Assembly (NCBI GenBank): GCA_039666455.1
Contig: JAVSLW010000024.1
Location: 56,469-120,468, forward strand
Length of the DNA stretch: 64,000 bases
Source: Methanobacterium sp.
GTDB taxonomy: Archaea; Methanobacteriota; Methanobacteria; Methanobacteriales; Methanobacteriaceae
Direction: 5' to 3'
Part shown: positions 19,220-28,568 of the stretch, in pieces
How the letters are laid out: each line of letters starts with the position of its first letter
How positions within the stretch are numbered: the stretch's first letter is position 1
Program-made: the position numbers and the translations under genes
Notes under the pieces: generated by a model
What the model saw: only the letters and a program-made list of their open reading frames with translations
The model's database searches: none
What the model was told of the DNA's origin: nothing

Positions 19220-20491
19220 ATGAAAGCCTTTTGGAAAAAATCAACAAACCCCAATACGGAGGGGAGTGATATGAAAGCAGAATCTGTAAAAATAAAGGAT
19301 GGAGTATACTGGGTAGGAGTTTTAGACTGGGATATTAGAACTTACCATGGTTATACTCTTAACGGGACAAGTTACAATGCTTACATGGTTTTTGGAGACG
19401 ATAAAGTAGCTTTAATTGACAACTCATATCCTGGAACATTTCCTGAGATGATGGCAAGAATAGAAGACGCTTTAAAGAAAGAAGGAAAGGATAAAATCGA
19501 TGTAATTGTGCAAAACCACGTGGAAAAGGACCACAGCGGACTTTTACCAGAATTACATAAGAAATATCCAGAAGCACCAATATACTGCACAGAAATTGCC
19601 GTAGGAGGACTGAAAAAACACTTTCCAGCTATTTCAGGTGCTGAATTTATAACAGTGGGCACAGGAGACACTCTGGATTTAGGAGGGAAAACCCTCGCTT
19701 TCCTGGAAGCATTTTTACTGCACTGGCCTGACAGTATGTTTACGCTTTACGCTGAAGAAGGTATACTGTTTCCTAACGATGCATTTGGACAACATTTATG
19801 CTTCCCACAGCGATATGACCATGAAATACCAGAATATGTACTGATGGACGGTGCTAAGAAGTTCTATGCAAACCTGGTGACCCCTTTATCTAAACTGGTA
19901 CTTAAAAAATTCCAGGAAGTCACTGACTTGGGCCTTCTGGAACAGATCAAGATGATAGCACCATCTCATGGCCAGATCTGGACAGACCCCATGAAAATCA
20001 TAGGTGCCTACAGTGACTGGGCCACAGGAAACTGCAAGGATAAAGTAACTATAGTTTATGACACCATGCACTATTCAACCCAGAAAATGGCTCATGCACT
20101 TGCAGAGGGAGTTATAAGTGAAGGAGTAGATGTTGCAATGTACTACCTCCACGTGGATGAAAGAAGCGAAATCGTTAAGGACATCTTAGAAAGTAAAGCC
20201 ATAGCTCTTGGAGCACCCACAATCTATGACGAACCATTTCCAAGTGTGGGAGACCTTATATACTACCTTAGAGGACTTAAATTCAATAGAACAGGTAGAG
20301 AACGTCTTGCAGTGACTTTTGGATCTATGGGTGGTGAAGGTGGAACTCCAAAAAACCTTGCAGAAGATTTAAAGACCTGCGGATTTAATGTGAAGGAGCA
20401 ATATGAAGTTTACTATGTTCCTGATGCAGATGAACTGGAAAAGTGCTTCCAGACAGGTAAAAGACTGGCCCAGGAGATTAAAACCCTTTAA
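19220..20491 (+). CDS. fprA: Coenzyme F420H2 oxidase (A-type flavoprotein)
   Basis: 423 residues from the first ATG. The metallo-beta-lactamase half holds the di-iron ligands in [24 protein letters not shown] and PSHGQIW; the C-terminal flavodoxin half begins at [15 protein letters not shown] (about 275). It reduces O2 to water with F420H2 and protects methanogens from oxygen. The ATG at 19220 follows GGAGG by six bases. An internal ATG at 19271 ([11 protein letters not shown]) follows GGGGAGTGAT and matches the usual start of the family, so a 17-residue N-terminal extension may be optional. Followed by a rubrerythrin gene. Confidence 0.95.
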   Translation: MKAFWKKSTNPNTEGSDMKAESVKIKDGVYWVGVLDWDIRTYHGYTLNGTSYNAYMVFGDDKVALIDNSYPGTFPEMMARIEDALKKEGKDKIDVIVQNHVEKDHSGLLPELHKKYPEAPIYCTEIAVGGLKKHFPAISGAEFITVGTGDTLDLGGKTLAFLEAFLLHWPDSMFTLYAEEGILFPNDAFGQHLCFPQRYDHEIPEYVLMDGAKKFYANLVTPLSKLVLKKFQEVTDLGLLEQIKMIAPSHGQIWTDPMKIIGAYSDWATGNCKDKVTIVYDTMHYSTQKMAHALAEGVISEGVDVAMYYLHVDERSEIVKDILESKAIALGAPTIYDEPFPSVGDLIYYLRGLKFNRTGRERLAVTFGSMGGEGGTPKNLAEDLKTCGFNVKEQYEVYYVPDADELEKCFQTGKRLAQEIKTL

Positions 20492-20522
20492 CATTGGTTT
20501 AAAAAAGTTTTGGTGAGGAAAT

Positions 20523-20939
20523 ATGGAAATAATAAATGAACACGAAATTGGAGTTTGTAAGGAAACAGATTTAGAAAAAGTAGTACAGGCCAATTTCAAC
20601 GGGGAATGTCAGGAAGTGGGAATGTATCTGGCCATGGCCAGACTGGCACAAAGAGATGGGCTTCCAGAAGTAGCTGAAGTTTTAAAAACAATTGCCTTAG
20701 AAGAAGCAGAACATGCATCCCATTTTGCAGAAATGAATGGTGTAATTAAACCTTCACTTAAAGAAAACCTGGAGATGATGCTTAAAGGAGAAATCATGGC
20801 CAATAATGAGAAAAAGGCTGCGGCTAAAGAAGCTAAAGAATGTGGCATAGATATTGCACATGATTTTTTTGATGAGAGTTCCAGGGACGAAGGCCGCCAC
20901 GCTAAAATGTTACAGGGGATTTTGGAGAGATACTTTTAA
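20523..20939 (+). CDS. Rubrerythrin-like ferritin protein without rubredoxin domain
   Basis: 138 residues. Helical di-iron motifs are [18 protein letters not shown] (about 29-46), [11 protein letters not shown] (about 60-70) and [12 protein letters not shown] (about 119-130), each giving the expected Glu/His ligands. The C-terminal rubredoxin domain of full rubrerythrin is absent, but a rubredoxin-domain gene lies at 23460. It probably reduces peroxide. It is 31 bases after fprA and likely co-transcribed, as in other methanogen fprA clusters. Confidence 0.9.
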   Translation: MEIINEHEIGVCKETDLEKVVQANFNGECQEVGMYLAMARLAQRDGLPEVAEVLKTIALEEAEHASHFAEMNGVIKPSLKENLEMMLKGEIMANNEKKAAAKEAKECGIDIAHDFFDESSRDEGRHAKMLQGILERYF

Positions 20940-20978
20940 GTCTACCGCTGCTTAACACCTCTCCTGCTTTCATTTCTT

Positions 20979-21770
<792 letters not shown>

Positions 21771-21898
21771 TAGAATAATTCTCTCCTGTATTTAATTTTA
21801 AAGCCTTTACTCCTGCTTAACCTGAGTATGTTATGACTCTCAGTTAAAAATATGGTCACCGTAACTTATATATACTACTGTTTGCATAGAATAGAACA

Positions 21899-21914
21899 TT
21901 CGTAAGTATACGAA
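21899..21914. promoter_or_regulatory. TTCGTA-N4-TACGAA palindrome before hcp
   Basis: TTCGTA (21899-21904) and TACGAA (21909-21914) are perfect inverted half-sites around AGTA. A TATA element (ACTTATATATAC) lies near 21863-21874, so the palindrome is about where hcp transcription should begin. It sits in the 166-base gap between the second msvR paralogue and hcp. An MsvR operator is the natural candidate, by inference. Confidence 0.65.
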
Positions 21915-21936
21915 CATAAGAGAATGGAGGAATGGT

Positions 21937-23298
21937 ATGAAACTATTTGGTAGAAAAAATTCTGAATCATCAGGAAGTGGATGTGCAGCACCTGTAAAAG
22001 AAAAATTAGACATGTTCTGTTACCAGTGCTCACAAACAGCAATGGGAACAGGTTGTACTGTAAGAGGGGTTTGTGGAAAAGAAGCAACTGTTGCAAGACT
22101 TCAGGATAACCTTTTATTTGCAATTAAAGGAATCTCAGCCTACCTGTATCATGCAAGGGAATTAGGATACACAGATTCTGAAATTGACGGATTCATGGAA
22201 CGCGGATTTTACTCCACACTTACAAACGTGAACCAGGACGCAGGCGAATTCGTTAAACTGGCAGTTGAAGCTGGTGAAATGAATATAAAAACCATGCAGC
22301 TTCTAAAGAAAGCCCATATAGAAACCTACGGCGAGCCAGAACCAACAACTGTAGAAACAGGAACTAAAAAAGGGCATGGAATTGTTGCAACCGGACACAG
22401 CCTTAAAGCACTTGAAGAACTACTTAAACAGACAGAAGGAACAGGAATCAATGTTTACACTCATTCAGAGCTTCTTCCGGCCCACGGATACCCTGAATTT
22501 AAAAAATACGACCACCTTGTGGGTCAGCTTGGAGGGCCATGGTTTGATCAAAGAACAACGTTTTCAAAGTACCCTGTTGCAATTCTTGGAACATCAAACT
22601 GTGTATTAATACCTAAAGAAGATTACAGGGAGAGGATGTTCACATCAGGAGTAGCCCAGTTACCAGGCGTGCAGCACATAGAAGATTACGATTTCACACC
22701 TTTAATTGAAAAGGCAAAATCATTACCAGAACTTGAAGAAGAGGCAGGAGACAAAGTATTTACAACAGGATTTGGAGCTTCAACAATTCTTTCACTTGCA
22801 CCAAAGATAAAAGAACTCGTAGAATCTGGAAAAATCAGAAGATTCTTTGTTGTTGGTGGATGCGACTCACCATTACCTAAAGCCAGCTATTACAGGGAAT
22901 TTGTGCAGAATTTACCTGAAGATACAGTTGTATTAACTCTGGCGTGCGGTAAATACCGATTCAACGACTTAGTACTTGGAGATATCGAAGGGATCCCTCG
23001 TTTAATTGATTTAGGGCAGTGTAACGATGCAATAGTTGGTGTTGACATCGTGGCAGCTTTATCTGAACTTTTCGGCCTTGAAATTAACGACCTTCCTCTC
23101 TCATTCGTTTTAAGCTGGATGGAACAGAAAGCTGCAGCCATACTCTGGAGCCTCCTTGCACTTGGAATAAAGGGAATCTATCTTGGTCCAATTGTCCCTG
23201 CATGGGTAAACGAGGACATTTTAAATGTTCTCATTGAAAACTATGATATAAAAACAATTGGAGACCCAAAAGAGGATATTAAGACAATTCTGGGATAA
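21937..23298 (+). CDS. hcp: Hybrid cluster protein, short (class III-like)
   Basis: 453 residues. The N-terminal cluster cysteines are in [20 protein letters not shown] (starting about residue 26) followed by [12 protein letters not shown]. Hybrid-cluster ligands appear in [34 protein letters not shown] and DIGQCND-type segments. Known activities are hydroxylamine and nitric oxide reduction and a role in nitrosative or oxidative stress. It is shorter than bacterial Hcp (about 550), as in other archaeal class III proteins. A 25-residue Ser/Gly-rich extension precedes the first cysteine motif. GGAGG with six-base spacing supports the start. Confidence 0.92.
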   Translation: MKLFGRKNSESSGSGCAAPVKEKLDMFCYQCSQTAMGTGCTVRGVCGKEATVARLQDNLLFAIKGISAYLYHARELGYTDSEIDGFMERGFYSTLTNVNQDAGEFVKLAVEAGEMNIKTMQLLKKAHIETYGEPEPTTVETGTKKGHGIVATGHSLKALEELLKQTEGTGINVYTHSELLPAHGYPEFKKYDHLVGQLGGPWFDQRTTFSKYPVAILGTSNCVLIPKEDYRERMFTSGVAQLPGVQHIEDYDFTPLIEKAKSLPELEEEAGDKVFTTGFGASTILSLAPKIKELVESGKIRRFFVVGGCDSPLPKASYYREFVQNLPEDTVVLTLACGKYRFNDLVLGDIEGIPRLIDLGQCNDAIVGVDIVAALSELFGLEINDLPLSFVLSWMEQKAAAILWSLLALGIKGIYLGPIVPAWVNEDILNVLIENYDIKTIGDPKEDIKTILG

Positions 23299-23366
23299 TT
23301 CCCATCTTTTTTTTATTTTTCAAACATTCAATTCTGTTTTCAAGTTTCATGGCATAATAACAAACT

Positions 23367-23415
23367 TTATATATAATTAGTTCGGATATAACCATACATT
23401 CGGATAAAACCAAAC
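23367..23415 (+). promoter_or_regulatory. Third copy of the fprA-type promoter module
   Basis: TTATATATAATTAGTTCGG, ATATAACCATACATTCGG and AAAACCAAAC recur in the same order and spacing as in the two modules before fprA (19098-19200). It lies 45 bases upstream of the rubredoxin-fusion gene. The near identity suggests shared control of fprA and this gene, presumably by MsvR. Confidence 0.75.
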
Positions 23416-23459
23416 AATTTATAGAATGCATAAATTTATGACAATATCGAGGCAATAAC

Positions 23460-24071
23460 ATGTATAAATGTGATATTTGCAGCTATATTTATGATAGCGA
23501 GGTTGGAGACCCTGAAAACGGAATTGCAGCAGGAGTAGATTTAAAGGACCTTCCAGAAAGCTGGATTTGTCCTTTATGTGGTATTGGAACAGAACATTTC
23601 CATCCTCTGGAAGATAAGGCGTTAATTCCACAAAGAGAAGCTCCATTAAGCCTGATGATGATGGCCCTTACCCGCAGTCTATGGCAGATATGTGGGAGAG
23701 GATCATGTGCTGTAACCCGTGAAATAGGCCGTTTATTCATCAGACAATTAAAAAATAGTGACAAACTTAAAAATGAAGAAGAAGCCTTAAAATCAGTGAA
23801 AGAATACTTCATTGATTCCAATAAATTTGCTCTGGACATGGAATACATCATTAAAGAACAGGAAGTAGAAGTTGAAATTAAAAATTGCGGGTTTTTTGGG
23901 CTATGCAGTCAGTTAGAGGACCAAAACGTTTTGATTTCCACATGTCCCTATTCAAATACCATTGCTGCAGCCATGGAAGAGGTTACAGGATATAGACACA
24001 GAATCAGTAAAGAACAAAAAGGGTATGGTCATAAAATCTTTTTAAAAAGAGTTTCGAAGATTAAAGCCTGA
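23460..24071 (+). CDS. Rubredoxin domain fused to an unrecognised C-terminal domain
   Basis: 203 residues. The first 50 are a complete rubredoxin: CDIC at 4-7 and CPLC at 37-40, with GDPENGIAAGVDLKDLPESW between. The remaining 150 residues are not rubredoxin: GRGSCAVTREIGRLFIRQLK, an acidic helical middle, CGFFGLCSQLEDQNVLISTC and a final TGYRHRISKEQ. The latter half resembles small-molecule-binding domains of methanogen sensors, but I cannot assign a family. Expression from the fprA-type module suggests an electron carrier for the oxidase, rubrerythrin or Hcp, perhaps with a sensing function. Confidence 0.8.
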   Translation: MYKCDICSYIYDSEVGDPENGIAAGVDLKDLPESWICPLCGIGTEHFHPLEDKALIPQREAPLSLMMMALTRSLWQICGRGSCAVTREIGRLFIRQLKNSDKLKNEEEALKSVKEYFIDSNKFALDMEYIIKEQEVEVEIKNCGFFGLCSQLEDQNVLISTCPYSNTIAAAMEEVTGYRHRISKEQKGYGHKIFLKRVSKIKA

Positions 24072-24077
24072 TAAAGG

Positions 24078-25448
24078 TTAAACTTCACACTCCTTATCAT
24101 CATTTAATTCTTTTAATTTATCGCAGGCATCTTCAGCAGCCAGAATAATAGGATCTATAACCATGGAAACTGGTGGGGCATATGAAAATTCCATTGAAGC
24201 CAGTTCAAAGCAGGTAATACCTTTTGCTATTGCAAGCGACATTGTGTCCACCCTTTCAGCCACTCTTTCTTCTGCAATTATCTGACAGCCTATAATTCGG
24301 CCTTTAAGATCAGAGGTTATTTTTACATCAATTCTTTTTGCTCCCGGGTAATAACGTGCCTTGGTGAGCGCTTTACTTTTTCCAGAAATCACTTCAATGC
24401 CGTTTTGGAGTGCGAAAGTCCTTGTAACACCAACTGCACCAAATTCAAGGTCTCCAATTTTTGAAACCATTGAATTTAAAACAGGTTTAAACTCTGCCTC
24501 AATGCCTGCAATGTTTTTTGCCGCAATTTTACCCTGCCTTACAGCAGTAGTTCCAAGTAGAGATAGAGAACTATGCCCTGTTATTGCATCATGCACCTCT
24601 ACACAGTCTCCCACAGCGTATATGTTGGGTACTGATGTCTGCATCTTTTCATTCACAATTATCCCCCATCTTCCAAGCTTACAGCCTGCCATTTTGGCAA
24701 GTTTAGTTTGAGGCTTTACTCCTGTGGCCATTATAACCATATCTGTATATAGAGTTTCATCTCCAAAAACAGCGCCTTCCACATATTCCAGGCCCAGTAT
24801 CTTTTCAATGGGATTTCCAAGGAGGACTTTAATGCCCTTTTTTTCAAGATATTTTTGAACAATCTCTGCCATATCTGGATCCAGGGATCTTGGAACTATT
24901 TGGGGCAACATTTCAGTCACAGTAACATCAAGGCCCATTTTTTTAAGTCCATAAGCAGTTTCAAGACCAATTAACCCTGCTCCAACAACGACTGCGTTTT
25001 TACTTTTTTCAGCATATTTTTTGATTTTAAAGCCGTCTTCAAGGTTTCTAATCTTGAAAACACCTTTTAAATCACTTCCTTTTACAGGAGGAATGAAAGA
25101 AGTTGCACCAGTAGCTATTATCAGATAATCATATGATAACTGGCGCGCAGCACTACAATCATCATTCAATTTTTGATATTTTATTTTATTTTCGCTACTT
25201 AACACTTCAAATACTTCTGCTTCTGTTATAATGTTAATATTCCTTTCCAGGTAATCTTCTGGCTGGTGCATTATAATATCATCGAAACATTCAACTTCCC
25301 CGCATAAAACGTAGGGGATTGCGCATGGAGAGTATGCAACATACCGGTCCATTGTTATTACAGTTATTTTCGCACTTTTATCATATTTCCTTATGTTTGA
25401 AGCAGCGGTTAGCCCTCCAGCTCCGCCTCCTATTATGACCACGTTCAT
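24078..25448 (-). CDS. FAD-dependent NADH oxidase / CoA-disulfide reductase-like protein
   Basis: 456 residues. The FAD-binding motif is VVIIGGGAGGLTAASNIR (3-20); SPCAIPYVLCGE (about 41-52) contains the redox Cys of the Nox/CoADR family. The NAD-binding motif is VVVGAGLIGLETAYGLKKMG (about 152-171), YAVGDCVEV lies near 285, and a C-terminal dimerisation domain follows. It reduces O2, peroxide, disulfides or rubredoxin with NAD(P)H in different organisms. It is convergent with the rubredoxin-fusion gene (six-base gap), so rubredoxin reductase is a reasonable alternative. Confidence 0.88.
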   Translation of the reverse strand: MNVVIIGGGAGGLTAASNIRKYDKSAKITVITMDRYVAYSPCAIPYVLCGEVECFDDIIMHQPEDYLERNINIITEAEVFEVLSSENKIKYQKLNDDCSAARQLSYDYLIIATGATSFIPPVKGSDLKGVFKIRNLEDGFKIKKYAEKSKNAVVVGAGLIGLETAYGLKKMGLDVTVTEMLPQIVPRSLDPDMAEIVQKYLEKKGIKVLLGNPIEKILGLEYVEGAVFGDETLYTDMVIMATGVKPQTKLAKMAGCKLGRWGIIVNEKMQTSVPNIYAVGDCVEVHDAITGHSSLSLLGTTAVRQGKIAAKNIAGIEAEFKPVLNSMVSKIGDLEFGAVGVTRTFALQNGIEVISGKSKALTKARYYPGAKRIDVKITSDLKGRIIGCQIIAEERVAERVDTMSLAIAKGITCFELASMEFSYAPPVSMVIDPIILAAEDACDKLKELNDDKECEV

Positions 25449-25571
25449 CTATTTTTTTCTCCTTCTAAAACTTGTCTCTTTCTGTAATCTATGTGAGTTA
25501 ATAAATATTTATGTAGTGCTGAATATTTTGTGATAGATCCGATGGGTATATATAGAACTTTCAACAACATC

Positions 25572-25587
25572 AATATATCGATATATT
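25572..25587. promoter_or_regulatory. 16-base palindrome in the arsR operon promoter
   Basis: AATATATCGATATATT is a perfect palindrome, about 25 bases after a TATA element (GGTATATATAGAAC near 25544) and 40 bases before the first gene of an operon that contains an ArsR repressor. Position at the expected transcript start fits a repressor operator. Confidence 0.55.
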
Positions 25588-25626
25588 TAGATATATAGAA
25601 CTAATGAATTTTTAAAGGTGTGTATT

Positions 25627-26478
25627 GTGCTTGAAAATAAAAAATATGTGGACAGATCAGTCAGGGATAACAGCTATGGATGTGAGGATATAGAAAGTGG
25701 AGGATGTGGTTGTGGCTGCGATGAATATCCGGATACATCACTTTTAGATAATCCAGATAGGCCAGAATTTATGGCATCTTCAAATTTTATTGAAGAATTT
25801 GAAAGATATGCTCATTCACTTGGTATTAAAAGCATAGGATACACACGTCTTACTCCAGAATTAATGATTAAGGATAAATTTATTCAGTATACTAATGCAA
25901 TTGTACTGACCATGGAAATGGATGAAAAAATCCTCAAAACAGCTCCAGGTACAGAAGCGCAGAGATTAAATGATTTGTTTTATAAAAAATTTGGAGATAT
26001 AACCTGCAGGCTTTCAGATTACCTTCGCCAGAATGGATTTGCAACTGAAGTTGCTCACCCTCTTGAAGGGATTGTTAACTTCTCTCTGCTTGCTCAATAT
26101 GCAGGCTTAGGATTTATAGGAAAAAGTGGCCTTCTAATAACTCCAGAGCTTGGCCCCAGACTGAAAATTTCAGCCATATTTAGCAGTATAGCAAATTTAC
26201 CTGTGTATGATAGAGAGAATAATGAACATTCATGGATAGTGGAATACTGTGATAAATGCGGTAAATGTGCTAAAAAATGCCCTGAAAAGGCATTGATACA
26301 GATAGAATGTTGCGGTGGGGATAAAGAGATTGAATTCATGCAAGAACTATGTATAGGATGCAGCCAGGGCTGTACTTACTGTATAAAAGGATGTCCATTT
26401 GATCAAAAAGGATATGGCACAATCAAAAATAGATTTGACAAAATGAAGGCTAAGTTAATGAATAAAGGTTACAGGTGA
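25627..26478 (+). CDS. QueG-like 4Fe-4S reductase family protein
   Basis: 283 residues from GTG 25627, which follows AAAGGTG by six bases; GTG 25618 is an in-frame alternative. A short Cys/Gly-rich N-terminus ([13 protein letters not shown]) leads into a reductase-like domain ([29 protein letters not shown]) and two 4Fe-4S motifs [12 protein letters not shown] and [16 protein letters not shown]. It belongs to the broad epoxyqueuosine reductase-like group, but the role in this arsR-led operon is unknown. The next gene begins five bases later. Confidence 0.8.
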   Translation: MLENKKYVDRSVRDNSYGCEDIESGGCGCGCDEYPDTSLLDNPDRPEFMASSNFIEEFERYAHSLGIKSIGYTRLTPELMIKDKFIQYTNAIVLTMEMDEKILKTAPGTEAQRLNDLFYKKFGDITCRLSDYLRQNGFATEVAHPLEGIVNFSLLAQYAGLGFIGKSGLLITPELGPRLKISAIFSSIANLPVYDRENNEHSWIVEYCDKCGKCAKKCPEKALIQIECCGGDKEIEFMQELCIGCSQGCTYCIKGCPFDQKGYGTIKNRFDKMKAKLMNKGYR

Positions 26479-26482
26479 TTAG

Positions 26483-26833
26483 GTGAAAACATGTGAAATT
26501 ATAGATGAAGGAAAACTGCATGATGGCCAGATTAAAAGATTAAATGAAATTATAGCTAAAATTCCAGATGAGGAAGGATTACAAAAAAAATCAGAACGAT
26601 TTAAAGCAATTTCTGATCCTACAAGGCTTAAAATACTGTATTTACTTCAAGACGGTGAACTATGTGTTTGTGAAATACTTACAGTGCTTGAAAAACCTCA
26701 ATCAACAATATCTCATCATTTGAATGTTTTAAAAAATGCAGGATTTATAAAAGGACGAAAAGAAGGGGTCTGGATACATTATAAGCTTGTTAATCCAAAA
26801 GTCGTTGATTTAATTGAGTATTTAGCAAAATAA
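26483..26833 (+). CDS. arsR: ArsR/SmtB family transcriptional regulator
   Basis: 116 residues, GTG start. Winged helix: AISDPTRLKILYLLQDGELC, then EKPQSTISHHLNVLKNAGFI. ELCVCEI (about 55-61) is the ArsR metal-binding CxC next to the recognition region that senses arsenite or antimonite. It probably represses its own operon, which continues with a DGC protein and arsC, by binding the palindrome at 25572-25587. Confidence 0.92.
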   Translation: MKTCEIIDEGKLHDGQIKRLNEIIAKIPDEEGLQKKSERFKAISDPTRLKILYLLQDGELCVCEILTVLEKPQSTISHHLNVLKNAGFIKGRKEGVWIHYKLVNPKVVDLIEYLAK

Positions 26834-26862
26834 TTTAAAATTAAGTAATGGGAGGACTTAAA

Positions 26863-27234
26863 ATGGAAGATAAAATAGCAGTTTCACCATGCACTGGAAT
26901 GAGTCCTTATGGATTAGTTGCGCGAGCTGCATGTACAGATGCTGTTAATGAAAATGAAAATACAATATCAATTTGTATAACTGCTACATCTGCGGATAAA
27001 GAAGGATTCAGAAACTTAATAAAAAAATATCCAGTAATTGCAGTAAATGGATGCGAAAGTAAGTGTGTTGATAAAATACTCGGTCAAAAAGGCGTTAAAA
27101 CTGCTAAAACATTGAATATAATGGAATTACTAAATGAAGCGGATCTAAAACCTTCTGATGTTGCAAGATTAAGCGAAGAAGATGAAAAATGTGTTGAAAC
27201 CGTAAAAAATAAAATTAAAGAACTATTAAAGTAA
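26863..27234 (+). CDS. DGC-domain putative zinc-binding protein
   Basis: 123 residues from ATG 26863; an upstream in-frame ATG at 26848 overlaps the GGGAGG ribosome-binding site, so it is not the start. SPCTGMSPYGLVARAA (about 7-22), IAVNGCESKCVDKIL and late Cys are the conserved cysteines of the DGC domain family, often found in arsenic or metal-resistance operons. Its exact task is unknown; a metal or arsenic chaperone or sensor is plausible. Confidence 0.82.
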   Translation: MEDKIAVSPCTGMSPYGLVARAACTDAVNENENTISICITATSADKEGFRNLIKKYPVIAVNGCESKCVDKILGQKGVKTAKTLNIMELLNEADLKPSDVARLSEEDEKCVETVKNKIKELLK

Positions 27235-27249
27235 TTAACTGGTGATTAT

Positions 27250-27687
27250 ATGACAAATAATTCCAAAAAAAGTGTTTTATTCATATGTACGCATAATTCT
27301 GCCCGTTCACAGATGGCTGAGGGAATATTCAGCCATTTGTATGGTGAAAAATATGATGTTTACAGTGCAGGTATTGATCCGCAGGGAGTTCATCCCATGG
27401 CTGTTCAGGTCATGGATGAAATAGGGATTGATATCTCCAATTACAGATCAAAAAGTTTGAAAGAGTTTGAAAATATGAAATTTGACTATGTGGTAACTGT
27501 TTGCGAAAAAGCAGCTAAAACATGTCCTATTTTTTTGGGGGGTGTTAACTACTTTAAAAAATCTTTTGAGGATCCTTCTGCGTTAGAAGGAACTGAAGAG
27601 GAAAGAATTAAATTTTTCAGGAAAATAAGGGATGAAATTAAGGACTGGATAGAGAATTCATTTATAGTTGATATCAAGAGCCAGTAA
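27250..27687 (+). CDS. arsC: Arsenate reductase, low-molecular-weight phosphatase type
   Basis: 145 residues. The P-loop VLFICTHNSARSQMAEG (9-25) with the catalytic Cys in CX5R, then SAGIDPQGVHPMAVQVMDE and a second Cys pair TVCEKAAKTCP (about 80-90), match thioredoxin-coupled ArsC. It reduces arsenate to arsenite, normally exported by ArsB or Acr3. The exporter gene downstream is only a fragment. Confidence 0.92.
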   Translation: MTNNSKKSVLFICTHNSARSQMAEGIFSHLYGEKYDVYSAGIDPQGVHPMAVQVMDEIGIDISNYRSKSLKEFENMKFDYVVTVCEKAAKTCPIFLGGVNYFKKSFEDPSALEGTEEERIKFFRKIRDEIKDWIENSFIVDIKSQ

Positions 27688-27702
27688 TTTCAGGAGTTTA
27701 TA

Positions 27703-28353
27703 ATGTTAAAAGTGGTGATAGCAACAGATGGCCCTTATGGAGAACGGGCTTATGAATACATAAGCAAGGAATTCGATACGGAATTTATACAGCTTGAACA
27801 ACCTGCTTCCATGTTTGCAGACAAAATTGAAATTCCAGAAGATGCCTTAAAACAACTGGAAAGTGCAGATTTACTGATAACTTATACCACTCACCCTGAT
27901 CTTACTCTGGATTTAGTTGAAATACTTCACGATAAGGTAGGATGGATAATAGTGGCTGCCTGGAGAGGTGAAGGACTTAAAAATCAGCTTGAAAGATTTG
28001 GAAATGTCACCTGCCCTGAAAACATGTGTGACCTTGAGGAAAATGGAAACCCGGTATTTGATGAATTTGTATCTAAATTTGGACGACCCATTGTTAAAAT
28101 AAACTGTCAGGGAGATAAAATTGTGGATATAGAAGTTTTAAGGTCATCTCCCTGTGGGTCCACGTTTTTTGTAGCTGATGAGATGATTGGTCAGGATTTA
28201 GAGGATTTACCTATTAAAGCAGGTCTTAGATTACAGCATTATCCATGCAGGGCTCCAAAGATGAGATTATTTGCTGATGAACATAAAAAAGAAATGGCTG
28301 CAAATTTACATAAAGAAGCTTTTGAAAAGGCAATAAAAGAGAAAAAGGGTTAA
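27703..28353 (+). CDS. DUF166 family protein
   Basis: 216 residues. Features include an N-terminal Rossmann-like [30 protein letters not shown] (about 104-116), and a C-terminal [19 protein letters not shown] with HYPCRAPK. This cysteine pattern is that of the archaeal DUF166 family, some of which have been annotated as thymidylate synthase without firm proof. Co-transcribed with arsC in this operon; its function is not known to me. Confidence 0.75.
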   Translation: MLKVVIATDGPYGERAYEYISKEFDTEFIQLEQPASMFADKIEIPEDALKQLESADLLITYTTHPDLTLDLVEILHDKVGWIIVAAWRGEGLKNQLERFGNVTCPENMCDLEENGNPVFDEFVSKFGRPIVKINCQGDKIVDIEVLRSSPCGSTFFVADEMIGQDLEDLPIKAGLRLQHYPCRAPKMRLFADEHKKEMAANLHKEAFEKAIKEKKG

Positions 28354-28401
28354 TTTACAGTTTCTTAAAAACAGAGTTTAATTTATTTAAAAGGGATAAA
28401 C

Positions 28402-28539
28402 ATGACAAAAACAGTTACTGATGAAGTTACAGGACAAATATGTGATGCAACACAGCTCAGTTTTCTTGATAAGTATTTAACACTATGGATAGATGTTAGC
28501 ATAGCTCAAAGCGTCTTTATATACAGACCTAAAAAATAA
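28402..28539 (+). pseudogene. Truncated acr3 arsenite exporter fragment
   Basis: A 45-codon frame from ATG 28402. Residues 18-30 read QLSFLDKYLTLWI, the highly characteristic opening of Acr3 arsenite permeases. After it the sequence loses similarity and stops; Acr3 is normally about 350 residues with ten membrane helices. Position after arsR, DGC gene, arsC and DUF166 fits an ars operon whose exporter was deleted, the break lying next to the C39 gene. Confidence 0.7.
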
Positions 28540-28568
28540 AAAAAATTTATAAGAGTCCCTTTTCGCTA

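Noticed and set aside
27703..28353. DUF166 protein as thymidylate synthase
   Set aside because: The family has been so labelled, but I see no established thymidylate synthase active-site motif and the arsenic-operon context does not support it.
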